DNA of 53,106 nucleotides, from the NCBI RefSeq assembly GCF_005217525.1, contig NZ_PNXQ01000016.1, positions 1,136,180-1,189,285 of the forward strand, in the 5' to 3' direction. The translations under genes were made by a program, and so were the position numbers. This document shows, piece by piece, positions 37,322 through 46,164 of this stretch. Within the stretch, counting starts at the first letter, position 1. The number at the start of each line of letters is the position of its first letter. Source of the DNA: Paenibacillus terrae (GTDB taxonomy: Bacteria > Bacillota > Bacilli > Paenibacillales > Paenibacillaceae). Under the pieces are notes generated by a model, which was not told where the DNA came from, did no database searches, and saw nothing but the letters and a program-made list of their open reading frames with translations.

Positions 37322-38797
37322 TTACAAAATAGGCCTTCGTTCCATGATGACCGAGCGGTCAAGCAGTTCTCCCAGCAAGCGGCATAACTTGCGCAATCCT
37401 GCTTCGAGTGTATCCTTGGCCGTGTATGAAAAGGAAATACGAATATGATTACTTTCCATACCACCTGCATAACATACCCCTCCTGGTAAAAAGGATATAC
37501 CTTCACGATCAGCTAATCGTCCCAGCTCTTCGATATCAATAGCAGGCGGTAGTTTTATCCATATATTAAGACCACCCTCAGGTGCTTGCCAGGTGACTTC
37601 TGCAGGGGCAAAGCGCTGGAGTGTGTGCAGAGCAGTGGTCAGACGGTCCTGCATTTGATCTCTTAACGAGACGAGATGGTTATCCAGCCGATGCCTGATG
37701 AAAGGTAACAATGCTTTTTGCGTCAACAAAGGGCTTCCCAGATCCGTAGTTGACTTGGCTGCCACAAGGCGGTCCAGCACACTTCCTGTAGCCACTACAC
37801 AAGCGATACGACAGCCGGGAGCGACGGTTTTACTGAAGCTTTTAATATAAATCACATGTCCGGACAGATCATGCGCCTTGATGGGAAGCGGCGGCTTTGT
37901 TTTGTAGTACAGATCAGAAAACGGATCATCTTCGACAATCAGACAATGATAACTTTGCGCCAGATCCAGAAGTTGCATGCGTCTGACCGTCGTTAAGGTT
38001 ATTCCAGTGGGATTATGAAAGGTAGGTATCGTATAGATCAGCTTTGGAGGATGAATGTCACAAAGGCGTGTCAGGATATCCATGCGCATGCCCTGCTCAT
38101 CCATCGGAATCATGACCACCTTGGCACCTCGGCTGGTGAATACATCAATCGCACCCGTATACGTAGGAGCCTCCATATAGACGACGTCACCAGGACCAAC
38201 GAACGTACGCGCCACAAGATCAATCCCCTGCTGGGCGCCGCTTGTCACAAGCAGATGCTCTGCTTCAGTACGGATTCCACGTTCGCTCAGGTGAACTGCA
38301 AATACTTCCCTCAGTTCTACATCCCCTTCGAAGGTGCCGTAAACAGCCATCGCATCGGGATCTTCGGAGGATAAACGTCGGGTATCGTCAATGATTTCAC
38401 GAGTGGGAAGAAGCTCTGGCTGAACTGCCGCAATATGAAATGAATAGGGAACCTGACGGCTATGATTAAAGTTTCTCCACAACTGTGCACGCGGCAAGTA
38501 ATCAATCAGCGACATTTGCCATGATAAATCCAGCGCCTCCTCACGATGCAATGACACAGAAGGCTCGGCTACATAGCATCCCTTTCCCTGTGTACACACC
38601 ACAAGTTGTATGGATTCGAGCTCCGCATACGCCTTGCTTACAGTTACAGGGCTAACGGATAGCAGACTGGACAAATGGCGGACAGAAGGAAGCTTTGTAC
38701 CCTGAGGCAGCAGTCCGGACTGGATACGGTCCGCCAATGTTTTGGCAATTTGTACATATAATTTGACACTGCTATTGCGACTGAGTTCAATATGCAT
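37322..38797 (-). CDS. MocR-type regulator: GntR DNA-binding domain fused to aminotransferase domain
   Basis: About 491 residues. An N-terminal GntR winged helix (VKLYVQIAKTLADRIQSGLL, LPSVRHLSSLLSVSPVTVSK) is joined to a fold-type I PLP aminotransferase domain with TIPTFHNPTGI near residue 265, EDDPFSDLYY and the PLP lysine in YIKSFSKTVAPGCRI near 320. MocR proteins sense PLP-bound amino compounds and control neighbouring genes; PdxR and GabR are known members. The ATG at 38797 has GGAGG 10 bp upstream. It is divergent from the marR-ABC operon; the target is unknown. Confidence 0.9.
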   Translation of the reverse strand: MHIELSRNSSVKLYVQIAKTLADRIQSGLLPQGTKLPSVRHLSSLLSVSPVTVSKAYAELESIQLVVCTQGKGCYVAEPSVSLHREEALDLSWQMSLIDYLPRAQLWRNFNHSRQVPYSFHIAAVQPELLPTREIIDDTRRLSSEDPDAMAVYGTFEGDVELREVFAVHLSERGIRTEAEHLLVTSGAQQGIDLVARTFVGPGDVVYMEAPTYTGAIDVFTSRGAKVVMIPMDEQGMRMDILTRLCDIHPPKLIYTIPTFHNPTGITLTTVRRMQLLDLAQSYHCLIVEDDPFSDLYYKTKPPLPIKAHDLSGHVIYIKSFSKTVAPGCRIACVVATGSVLDRLVAAKSTTDLGSPLLTQKALLPFIRHRLDNHLVSLRDQMQDRLTTALHTLQRFAPAEVTWQAPEGGLNIWIKLPPAIDIEELGRLADREGISFLPGGVCYAGGMESNHIRISFSYTAKDTLEAGLRKLCRLLGELLDRSVIMERRPIL

Positions 38798-38959
38798 CGT
38801 AATCGTCCCTCCAGGATCTTGACCATTGGCTTCCATTGTAACATTCAATCACTTGGTAGACGACGCGAATCGGCCGAACGTGCTTCTTTTTCCAAGATCA
38901 TCGATCCCATTCAATATATTCCCGTCATGGATGCTTCTTTTATTCCATTTTTTCTCGAA

Positions 38960-38988
38960 TTGACTTTTTACCTGGGCATCATTATTAT
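38960..38988 (+). promoter_or_regulatory. Sigma-A promoter of the marR-ABC operon
   Basis: TTGACT (38960-38965), 17-bp spacer, TATTAT (38983-38988), 40 bp before the MarR start. Confidence 0.8.
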
Positions 38989-39004
38989 CTTATAGTATAA
39001 GATA
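38986..39004. promoter_or_regulatory. Probable MarR operator, perfect palindrome
   Basis: TATCTTATAGTATAAGATA is a 9-1-9 perfect inverted repeat overlapping the end of the -10 element and the expected transcription start. AT-rich near-palindromes of this length at the promoter of a MarR-family gene are the usual autorepression site. Confidence 0.75.
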
Positions 39005-39027
39005 AAAGCTAGAAGGTGTTGTGACCA

Positions 39028-39438
39028 TTGGATTATAAGACATTAGCGACAGAAATATTCGAGTATATTGTCAAAAAGCACAAACCGTCATTAGAGGAGC
39101 GAGGGCACTACTCACGTGGTGAAATGGGGATCCTCATATGTCTGAATTTAAATAAGGGCGGGGTTACCTCGGGCCACTTGAGCGAATACTTGTCTGTCAG
39201 TACGGGACGGGTAGCAACGGCGCTGAAGAGCCTGGAGAAGAAAGGTCTGGTTGTACGCCATACCGATGTCACCGACAAACGTAAGGTGATTGTATTCATT
39301 ACGGATTCAGGCAAGCAATTTATGATTGACAAGTATAATGAAGGAATCGCCTGGACCGAGAGCATTCTTCGCAAGCTGGACGAACAGGATGCCAAAGAAT
39401 TTATCCGACTCATTAAGCTTATTGTCTCTAAAAGTTGA
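39028..39438 (+). CDS. MarR family transcriptional repressor
   Basis: 136 residues with a winged-helix core: GVTSGHLSEYLSVSTGRVAT (recognition helix) and the wing VVRHTDVTDKRKVIVFITD. It starts at TTG 39028, with GAAGGTG 9 bp upstream and no nearby in-frame ATG. Placed first in an operon with two ABC exporter genes, it is predicted to repress them and itself through the palindrome at its promoter. The inducing compound cannot be read from the sequence. Confidence 0.9.
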   Translation: MDYKTLATEIFEYIVKKHKPSLEERGHYSRGEMGILICLNLNKGGVTSGHLSEYLSVSTGRVATALKSLEKKGLVVRHTDVTDKRKVIVFITDSGKQFMIDKYNEGIAWTESILRKLDEQDAKEFIRLIKLIVSKS

Positions 39439-39496
39439 ATTCATATGTAAATTGCACCAAACACCTAAGATTTTCAGATAAAAGGAGAGCAACAGA

Positions 39497-41260
39497 ATGC
39501 TGAAGATATTCAAATATCTCAAGAAAAATGAATGGATGCTCGTGCTTTGCAGCCTGGCTTTCATTGTTGTGCAGGTATGGCTTGATCTGAAGCTGCCTGA
39601 TTATATGGCGGAAATTACGACCAAGCTGCAAACGGAAGGGACACCTATGTCGGAACTGCTGATTCCCGGCAGTTACATGCTGTTATGTGCCGTTGGCAGT
39701 ATGATTGCATCTATTATTGTCGGCTATTTCGCGGCGAAGGTGGCGGCAGGGCTGGCCATGCGTCTGCGTGCGATGGTCTTTGATAAGACCTTATCCTTTT
39801 CGATGGAAGAGATGAACAACTTTTCGACGGCAAGCCTCATCACCCGCACCACAAACGATGTTACCCAGATTCAAACGATCGTTGCGTTAGGACTCCAGGT
39901 GATCATCAAGGCACCAATTTTGGCCGTGTGGGCTATTGTGAAGATTGCGGATAAAAACTGGCAGTGGACCGCCTCTACAGGAGCGGCCGTGGCTGTTCTG
40001 ATCCTGATGCTAAGTGTTATTGTTATTTTCGCTCTCCCCAGTTTCCAGCGAATCCAGCGTCTCACTGATAATCTGAACAGGGTAACACGTGAGCATTTGA
40101 CCGGACTTCGAGTGGTGCGCGCTTATAATGCAGATCAGTATCAGGAGCAGAAGTTCGAGCAGGCCAACGTCGAATTGACGAATACAAACCTGTTTGCGAA
40201 CAGGTTAATGGCGATGATTGGCCCGGGTATGACCTTTATTATGTCGGGTCTGAGTGTCGCTATCTATTGGATTGGCGCTTACCTGATTAACGGGACGGCC
40301 GTGCCCGACCGCATTGCACTGTTCTCCAATATGGTCGTGTTCTCGTCTTATGCGATGCAGGTGGTCATGGCCTTTATGATGGTTAGTATGATTTTCTTCT
40401 TGCTGCCTCGTGCTTCGATTTCTGCCAAACGGATCATGGAGGTATTGAACACCAAATCCAGCATCATGAACGGGCATGAGACGGCTGGAGAAGAGGGCGT
40501 TATGGGTCAGGTTGAATTCCGTAATGTCAGCTTCAAATATCCAGACGCGGATGAGCCTGTGCTTCGCAACATTAGCTTTACGGCGAAACGGGGTGAGACG
40601 GTTGCCTTTATTGGCGCAACAGGCAGCGGCAAAACCAGCGTGATCAATCTGATTCCCCGTTTCTACGATGTGACCGAGGGAGAGGTGCTCGTGGATGGTG
40701 TGAATGTCAGAAACTATAAGCAGCAGGCACTCCATAACAAAATCGGGTATGTCCCTCAGAGAGCCGTGCTTTTCAGCGGTACGGTGGCATCCAACATTTC
40801 GTATGGAGATAACGGAAGATCAGGAGCTTCGGAAAAACTCGTCAAAGCAGCCGTAGGGATTGCCCAAGGCACGGAATTTGTCGAAAAAATGGACGGTCAG
40901 TATCAGGGACGGATTTCACAAGGTGGAGCGAACGTATCAGGCGGTCAAAAGCAGCGTCTGTCCATTGCTCGTGCCATCTACCGCCAGCCGGAGATTTATA
41001 TCTTCGATGATTCCTTTTCAGCACTGGACTACAAAACAGACCGGATTCTGCGCTCGGCTCTCAAAAAAGAAACTGACCATGCTACTACACTCATTGTTGC
41101 TCAGCGCATAGGCACCATTAAAGACGCTGACCGAATTATCGTACTGGAACAGGGTGAGGTTGTAGGAAGCGGCACACATGATGAGCTGATGGCGAACTGC
41201 AGCACCTATCAGGAGATCGCTTATTCGCAGCTTTCGAAGGAGGAACTCGTACATGGATAA
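39497..41260 (+). CDS. Heterodimeric ABC exporter half-transporter 1 (degenerate ATPase)
   Basis: 587 residues: six membrane segments in the first ~320, then an ATPase domain with Walker A GATGSGKTSVIN near residue 370 and signature VSGGQKQRLSIARA near 475. Walker B reads IYIFDDSFSALD, so the residue after the Walker B Asp is Asp instead of the catalytic Glu. This marks the degenerate site usual for one half of a heterodimeric exporter. It overlaps the second half-transporter by 8 bp. Substrate unknown, likely a drug or antimicrobial peptide. Confidence 0.9.
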   Translation: MLKIFKYLKKNEWMLVLCSLAFIVVQVWLDLKLPDYMAEITTKLQTEGTPMSELLIPGSYMLLCAVGSMIASIIVGYFAAKVAAGLAMRLRAMVFDKTLSFSMEEMNNFSTASLITRTTNDVTQIQTIVALGLQVIIKAPILAVWAIVKIADKNWQWTASTGAAVAVLILMLSVIVIFALPSFQRIQRLTDNLNRVTREHLTGLRVVRAYNADQYQEQKFEQANVELTNTNLFANRLMAMIGPGMTFIMSGLSVAIYWIGAYLINGTAVPDRIALFSNMVVFSSYAMQVVMAFMMVSMIFFLLPRASISAKRIMEVLNTKSSIMNGHETAGEEGVMGQVEFRNVSFKYPDADEPVLRNISFTAKRGETVAFIGATGSGKTSVINLIPRFYDVTEGEVLVDGVNVRNYKQQALHNKIGYVPQRAVLFSGTVASNISYGDNGRSGASEKLVKAAVGIAQGTEFVEKMDGQYQGRISQGGANVSGGQKQRLSIARAIYRQPEIYIFDDSFSALDYKTDRILRSALKKETDHATTLIVAQRIGTIKDADRIIVLEQGEVVGSGTHDELMANCSTYQEIAYSQLSKEELVHG

Positions 41261-43103
41261 GAATGAACACACCGTCGACAGCCAGCATATGAAAACGAAA
41301 CAGCGAGGTCCCATGGTTGGAGGTCCTGCGGGGGGCATGGGTGCTGGTGGAAAAGCGAATGATTTTAAAAAGACCATCAGCCAGCTTTTATCCTACATCA
41401 AGGCCTATGTGCCCATCATTATACTCTCTATGGTGCTGGCCCTGGTCGGTTCCGCCTTCAACGTCATTGGTCCGAGTAAGCTCAGCGATATTGCCAACCT
41501 GATTCAGGAAGGAATCGTAACAGGGGTTGATGTGAGTGCTGTCAAGATAATTGTTCTTGTTTTGGTACTTTTGTATGGTCTTGGTCTTATCTTTAACTAT
41601 TTCCAAGGTTTCATTACGGCGACCGTGTCACAGCGTCTTACAAAGAAGATGCGGACAGAGCTGTCCCGAAAAATCAATCATATGCCTTTAAAATATTTTG
41701 ATGCTACGAGCTATGGTAATGTGCTCAGCCGTGTGACCAACGATGTCGATACCATCGGACAAACGTTAAACAACAGTCTCGGCACGCTTGTCAGCGCGCT
41801 GGCAACCTTCGTAGGCGCCTTGATTATGATGCTGTATACAAACTGGATCATGACCTTTACCGGGATTGTAGCTACGCTGATCGGTTTTTCCCTGATGACC
41901 GTGATTATGAAGCATTCACAGAAATATTTTGTAGCACAGCAAGCGGAACTTGGCCAGATCAACGGTCATATCGAAGAAACCTATGCCGGTCATAACGTAG
42001 TCAAGGTATATAACGGAGAAAAAGCAGCCACGGAAGAGTTCCATGGCATTAACAGCCGCTTATATACAAATGCATGGAAGTCCCAGTTCATGTCAGGCCT
42101 GATGATGCCGGTTATGATGTTCATCGGGAATTTCGGGTATGTCGCAGTCTGTGTCGTGGGCGCTTTGCTGGTGAACCAACATGCTATAACGATCGGAACT
42201 ATTGTGGCCTTCATGGTGTATATTCGTCTGTTTACACAGCCCTTGTCACAGCTGGCACAGGCCGCAACCAATCTGCAATCGGCGGCTGCCGCCAGTGAAC
42301 GTGTATTCGAATTTCTGGGTGAAGAAGAATTGGCGGATGAGAGCGACAAGACCAAGAAGCTGGACAACGCCAAAGGGGATGTCGAATTCAAACATGTCCG
42401 TTTCGGTTATAACCAAGACCGTATGATTATCAAAGACTTCTCCATGAAAGCTGAAGCCGGTCAGAAAATTGCCATTGTGGGTCCGACAGGCGCCGGTAAG
42501 ACGACGCTCGTGAATTTACTCATGCGGTTCTATGAGCTGAACGACGGAGAAATCTATATTGACGGAACCCCGATCAGCCAATTAACACGTGAGAATATTC
42601 ATGAATTATTCTGTATGGTGCTGCAGGATACCTGGCTGTTTGAAGGAACGATCCGTGAGAATATCGCCTTTTCCAAAGAGCATGTTACCGATGAACAGGT
42701 GGAAGCCGCATGTAGAGCGGTGGGGCTACACAGCTTCCTTAAAACACTGCCGCAGGGCTATGATACGGTGCTGGACGACAAAGCCACTCTCTCTGCCGGT
42801 CAAAAGCAATTGATCACCATTGCAAGAGCCATGATTGAAGATGCACCCATGCTCATTCTAGATGAGGCCACAAGCTCGGTCGATACGCGTACGGAATTGC
42901 TGATTCAACAAGCGATGGACCGGCTTACCGTAGGGAAAACCTCCTTTGTGATTGCCCACCGCCTCTCGACGATCAAGAACGCCGATCTGATTCTAGTCAT
43001 GAAGGACGGTGACATTATCGAAACAGGTAACCATGAGGAATTGCTGGCTAAAGGCAGCTTCTATGCCGATCTATACAACAGTCAGTTTGAACATGCATCC
43101 TAA
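41253..43103 (+). CDS. Heterodimeric ABC exporter half-transporter 2 (catalytic ATPase)
   Basis: 616 residues with six membrane segments and an ATPase domain: Walker A GPTGAGKTTLVN near residue 410, signature LSAGQKQLITIARA near 510, and intact Walker B MLILDEATSSVD with catalytic Glu. The N-terminus has a Gly-rich stretch (MVGGPAGGMGAGGK) before the first membrane segment. It pairs with the preceding gene, whose Walker B glutamate is replaced. The two together resemble B. subtilis YfiB/YfiC and BmrCD-type exporters. Confidence 0.92.
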   Translation: MDKNEHTVDSQHMKTKQRGPMVGGPAGGMGAGGKANDFKKTISQLLSYIKAYVPIIILSMVLALVGSAFNVIGPSKLSDIANLIQEGIVTGVDVSAVKIIVLVLVLLYGLGLIFNYFQGFITATVSQRLTKKMRTELSRKINHMPLKYFDATSYGNVLSRVTNDVDTIGQTLNNSLGTLVSALATFVGALIMMLYTNWIMTFTGIVATLIGFSLMTVIMKHSQKYFVAQQAELGQINGHIEETYAGHNVVKVYNGEKAATEEFHGINSRLYTNAWKSQFMSGLMMPVMMFIGNFGYVAVCVVGALLVNQHAITIGTIVAFMVYIRLFTQPLSQLAQAATNLQSAAAASERVFEFLGEEELADESDKTKKLDNAKGDVEFKHVRFGYNQDRMIIKDFSMKAEAGQKIAIVGPTGAGKTTLVNLLMRFYELNDGEIYIDGTPISQLTRENIHELFCMVLQDTWLFEGTIRENIAFSKEHVTDEQVEAACRAVGLHSFLKTLPQGYDTVLDDKATLSAGQKQLITIARAMIEDAPMLILDEATSSVDTRTELLIQQAMDRLTVGKTSFVIAHRLSTIKNADLILVMKDGDIIETGNHEELLAKGSFYADLYNSQFEHAS

Positions 43104-43170
43104 TAAAAACCAGTCCCTAGTTGAAAAACAGGGTAGTAGCCACAAATAGCATATCAGGGTAAAAGAGAAA

Positions 43171-43213
43171 AGTGTCTGGAGAATCGCTATGAAGGCGATC
43201 CAGACACTTTTTT
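43171..43213 (+). terminator. Terminator of the marR-ABC operon
   Basis: AGTGTCTGG and CCAGACACT enclose an inner ATCGC/GCGAT stem, followed by a T run. Confidence 0.9.
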
Positions 43214-43401
43214 GGGTATGCTCAAAAGCTGTCCGATGGCTGGTGGTTCAGCTTGTTTATTGAGTTTTTGTGGGGATCTTGTTTTGCTGATTTTTATGCA
43301 CATCTGGATAACCGGATCATTGCCGATGTAACCTTCCTTCCTCTAAGACTCAAATTTTTTCTTGGGGTCAGGTTTTTTTCGGCTTTCGATTAGACCAATC
43401 A

Positions 43402-43446
43402 ACTGTTATATTCAGACGTTTACTGTTATACTTCATTATTGTTATA
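43402..43446 (+). repeat. Direct repeats ACTGTTATA across the aminotransferase promoter
   Basis: ACTGTTATA occurs at 43402-43410 and 43422-43430, 20 bp (two helical turns) apart, with a third partial copy TTGTTATA overlapping the -10 (43439-43446). Placement suggests a regulator binding site. Confidence 0.5.
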
Positions 43447-43448
43447 AT
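43419..43448 (+). promoter_or_regulatory. Sigma-A promoter of the aminotransferase gene
   Basis: TTTACT (43419-43424), 18-bp spacer, TATAAT (43443-43448), 46 bp before the TTG start. The -35 overlaps the second direct repeat. Confidence 0.7.
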
Positions 43449-43493
43449 ACAATAAATTTCATAGTACAGTATAGAACACAGGAGATGATTGGA

Positions 43494-44714
43494 TTGGAAT
43501 ACAAATTTTCGGGTATGGCTCGTACTCAGGGCTCGTCCATCGTTAGGGACATTTTGAAGCTGACACAGGGAACAGAAGTGTTATCCCTGGCAGGCGGTCT
43601 TCCGGCCGATGTCTTTTTTCCCGTCGAAGCTGTTGCTAAAGCCTATGAGCGGGTATTCCGTCTCAATGGTACTACCGCGCTTCAATACGGTCTAACCGAT
43701 GGATATATTCCTTTACGGGAACGTCTTACATCCATGATGGCATCCCAAGGCATCTCCGTCACCAGAGATAACATCATCATGACGACGGGCTCACAGCAGA
43801 CTATTGATCTGGTTTCGCGTGTACTGCTCGATCCGCAGGATACTGTATTGGTGGAGTCCCCTACTTATTTGGCAGCTCTTCAGGTGTTTAAGTCCTATGG
43901 TGCCAACATTGTAAGTGTAAATACAGACTCCAACGGTATGCAATTAGATGATCTAGAAGCGAAGCTCAAGGAATATCAGCCTAAATTCGTGTATGTCATC
44001 CCAACTTTCTCCAATCCAGCGGGGAGTGTATGGAGCATGGAACGCAGAGTAGGCGTTGTTGAGCTATGCCGTAAATACGGAACTTTAATTTTTGAGGATG
44101 ATCCTTACGGACGTCTCAAATTTGACGAAAAACTTAACTTCCCTACCCTTTTATCCATTGACCAGCAGCAAGGTGAAGATAGTCATGTCATGTACACCTC
44201 AACGTTCTCCAAGACCGTTGCTCCTGGTGTTCGTTCTGGATGGCTGGTTGCTGATCAAGCGATTGTCAATAAAGTCTCGAAGGCTAAACAATCTGCTGAT
44301 CTGCACTCCAGCAGTATCGATCAATGCGCTTTAAATGAGCTCTTGGACTTTTTTGATTTGGATGGACATATTCGTACCGTATCCAGCGAATATCACTCTC
44401 GTATGCTACGCCTCACAACGCTGATGAAAGAACGTCAATGGGAAGGTATTACTTGGAATGATGCACTTGGCGGAATGTTTATGTGGGTCACTTTACCCGA
44501 AGGCTTCCGTTCCGATCGTTTGCTGGAACTGGCCATTCAGGAAGGCGTCGCATTTGTGCCAGGACAAGTATTTTATGCTGATCTGAGCGGCAGCAACCAT
44601 ATACGGATCAACTTTACGCATACCGATCCTTCACTGCTTCCTGAAGCGGTTAACCGTTTGGATCGCGCATTGAAGATGTATACAGAGGAAAGATTGGAAA
44701 AAAGCGTGCGCTGA
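43494..44714 (+). CDS. PLP-dependent aminotransferase (LysN/2-aminoadipate aminotransferase-like)
   Basis: 406 residues, fold-type I aminotransferase. Visible are LSLAGGLPADVFFPVE near residue 30, TTGSQQTIDLVSRVL near 95, VIPTFSNPAGS near 170, EDDPYGRLKF near 200 and the PLP lysine in YTSTFSKTVAPGVRSGW near 235. No GntR domain, so this is an enzyme rather than a MocR regulator, although the two neighbours share the aminotransferase fold. Start at TTG 43494 is chosen because GGAG lies 9 bp upstream; the in-frame ATG at 43485 abuts that site. Substrate not assignable. Confidence 0.85.
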   Translation: MEYKFSGMARTQGSSIVRDILKLTQGTEVLSLAGGLPADVFFPVEAVAKAYERVFRLNGTTALQYGLTDGYIPLRERLTSMMASQGISVTRDNIIMTTGSQQTIDLVSRVLLDPQDTVLVESPTYLAALQVFKSYGANIVSVNTDSNGMQLDDLEAKLKEYQPKFVYVIPTFSNPAGSVWSMERRVGVVELCRKYGTLIFEDDPYGRLKFDEKLNFPTLLSIDQQQGEDSHVMYTSTFSKTVAPGVRSGWLVADQAIVNKVSKAKQSADLHSSSIDQCALNELLDFFDLDGHIRTVSSEYHSRMLRLTTLMKERQWEGITWNDALGGMFMWVTLPEGFRSDRLLELAIQEGVAFVPGQVFYADLSGSNHIRINFTHTDPSLLPEAVNRLDRALKMYTEERLEKSVR

Positions 44715-45060
44715 TAAGGTTGGCAGGGCACGCACGCGAGAACGCTTCGCGAATCATCAGGTCTTACGAATCGCTGCGCTTCTTCGGATTCAAATGCTAC
44801 GCTACGCTGACTACGTGCTCATCCCCAAACATTTTTACGATAGAGGGAATGAGTAGATAAAAAAAACAGAATGAAATAGACCTAAACTTACACGTACGTT
44901 GCGTAAATTACGGTATACAAAAAAAGGTTCAAGCCTAATTCCAAAGGAAAATGGCTTGAACCTTTTTTGTAATTCATTAAATACATTTGGATTCCAAGTT
45001 TTCATGCAAACAGGTTATTTACAAAATAAAATTCACTACATTTTAAATGTGTTGCAGTGG
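44715..45060. other. Intergenic region between the aminotransferase gene and rnpB
   Basis: 44725-44840 is a stretch of short imperfect repeats rich in CGCT/TACG (GCTACGCTACGCTGACTACG) with small hairpins (CGCGA/TCGCG, GAATC/GATTC). It looks like a degenerate interspersed repeat. The strong terminator at 44920-44968 follows. No ORF of interest. Confidence 0.5.
44920..44968. terminator. Strong bidirectional terminator between aminotransferase gene and rnpB
   Basis: AAAAAAGGTTCAAGCC and GGCTTGAACCTTTTTT form a perfect 16-bp stem with A and T runs on both sides. It can end the aminotransferase transcript and the opposing rnpB transcript. Confidence 0.9.
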
Positions 45061-45458
45061 GGAAAGTTTTCCGTAAGCCGGGTTCTGTGCTATCGTGGTA
45101 CAGACGGGAACTACCCTCCCACTACAAGCGACAATCATCTATCTAGGCCGAATATTGCTATCCGGCTCCAGCGACCAACCTAGACACGCCTCGGGCTAAG
45201 GCCGCTTCGCGAAGAAGCTGTGTCCCATTAGGTCTTGCTCCAGATGGGGTTTACCAGGAACGAAGTCACCAGCGTTCCTCGGGGTCTCTTACACCTCGGT
45301 TCCATCCTTGCCTGTGCCGCAAGCGGCCATCGGCGGTCCATTTCTGTGGCACTATCCTTCAACTCGCGCTGACTGGACGTTATCCAGCATCCTGCCCTAT
45401 GGAGCCCGGACTTTCCTCTCGCGGTTCACACCGCCAGCGATTGTCTGTTAAACTTTCC
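45061..45458 (-). ncRNA. rnpB: RNase P RNA (rnpB), class A-like
   Basis: Catalytic RNA that matures tRNA 5' ends. On the minus strand the ends pair (GGAAAGTTT with AAACTTTCC, helix P1). The universal core is present: GAGGAAAGTCCGGGCTCC near the 5' end, GGTAAACCCC in the P15 region, AGATAGATGATTGTCGC, and ACAGAACCCGGCTTACGG near the 3' end (P4). CATAGGGCAGGATGCTGG, AAATGGACCGCCGATGGCC, GTGTAAGAG (P13) and a P14-like hairpin follow the E. coli class A order. About 398 nt. See the finding on class. Confidence 0.95.
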
Positions 45459-45472
45459 GAACAACATTACAT

Positions 45473-45501
45473 AGTATACAGGGAACGCACGCTCGACACA
45501 A
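45473..45501 (-). promoter_or_regulatory. Promoter of rnpB
   Basis: Minus-strand TTGTGT (45496-45501), 17-bp spacer, TATACT (45473-45478), 15 bp before the RNA 5' end. Confidence 0.75.
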
Positions 45502-45533
45502 CCCTAAAAATATTGTAAATTAGCAAGCTTCCT

Positions 45534-46100
45534 TTATTTGTTCAAATAAAACGGGTGTACCTTCTTTTGTAACGTATCATCTGCCACAAAATAAGTAGAG
45601 CGACCCACGTATAAAGGAATATGAAGCTTACTAAATTCAGGTATGCCTTCATCCAGAAAGAATTCATCGTCCCGGTAAGTTTGCTGTATCTCACCGACAA
45701 TCCAATCATGATCTCCATAGGTATGAATATCTACCACTTTACACTCATAAGCAAGATAAGCATCCAGCAATACAGGGACATCCACAGAAATTCCGTCCTC
45801 ATATGCAATCTCGAAATGCTGAAACTTATCTATATCCCTGCCGCTAAAGGAACCTACAGCCTGAATCCATTCCGATCTGTGGGCGGGCAAAAATTGAACA
45901 CCGAAGCCTCCACTTTTTTCAATCAGACCATACGAATACGTTTCCTTCCGCAACGAAATGCCATACATGCCCGGTGATGATCCGATATATGTATGCCAGC
46001 CAGAGGCCATTACATTCTGCACACCGTTATGACGGGAAGTAACAACTGCAACCATTCCCGGATAGGCATGGATCGCAGGATCAGCAATTAAAGTTCGCAT
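45534..46100 (-). CDS. Flavin reductase-like domain protein
   Basis: 188 residues of the flavin reductase (DIM6/NTAB-like) split-barrel family, which bind FMN and use NAD(P)H or act with a partner oxygenase. Visible: NVMASGWHTYIGSSPGMYGI near residue 29, SGGFGVQFLPAH near 64, and GEIQQTYRDDEFF near 137. GAGGAGAGG precedes the ATG. Substrate and partner unknown. It has no obvious operon partner and is followed by rnpB. Confidence 0.8.
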   Translation of the reverse strand: MRTLIADPAIHAYPGMVAVVTSRHNGVQNVMASGWHTYIGSSPGMYGISLRKETYSYGLIEKSGGFGVQFLPAHRSEWIQAVGSFSGRDIDKFQHFEIAYEDGISVDVPVLLDAYLAYECKVVDIHTYGDHDWIVGEIQQTYRDDEFFLDEGIPEFSKLHIPLYVGRSTYFVADDTLQKKVHPFYLNK

Positions 46101-46164
46101 ACAACCTCTCCTCTATGAACTAAAAATAATGACACATGTTCATCTTCTCATAGAAGTAAAGTTT

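Larger units (their letters stand above)
43104..43493. other. 390-bp gap between the ABC operon and the aminotransferase gene
   Basis: Contains the ABC operon terminator (43171-43213), about 180 bp with no convincing gene, then the aminotransferase promoter with TGTTATA direct repeats (43402-43448). Confidence 0.7.

Noticed and set aside
43218..43331. 37-residue plus-strand ORF after the ABC operon terminator
   Set aside because: No ribosome binding site and it begins right at the terminator T run; composition looks like chance.
37322..44714. A complete new amino acid or resistance gene cluster spanning MocR, MarR, ABC and aminotransferase
   Set aside because: Each unit has its own promoter and terminator and no shared operon; adjacency alone does not support a single system.
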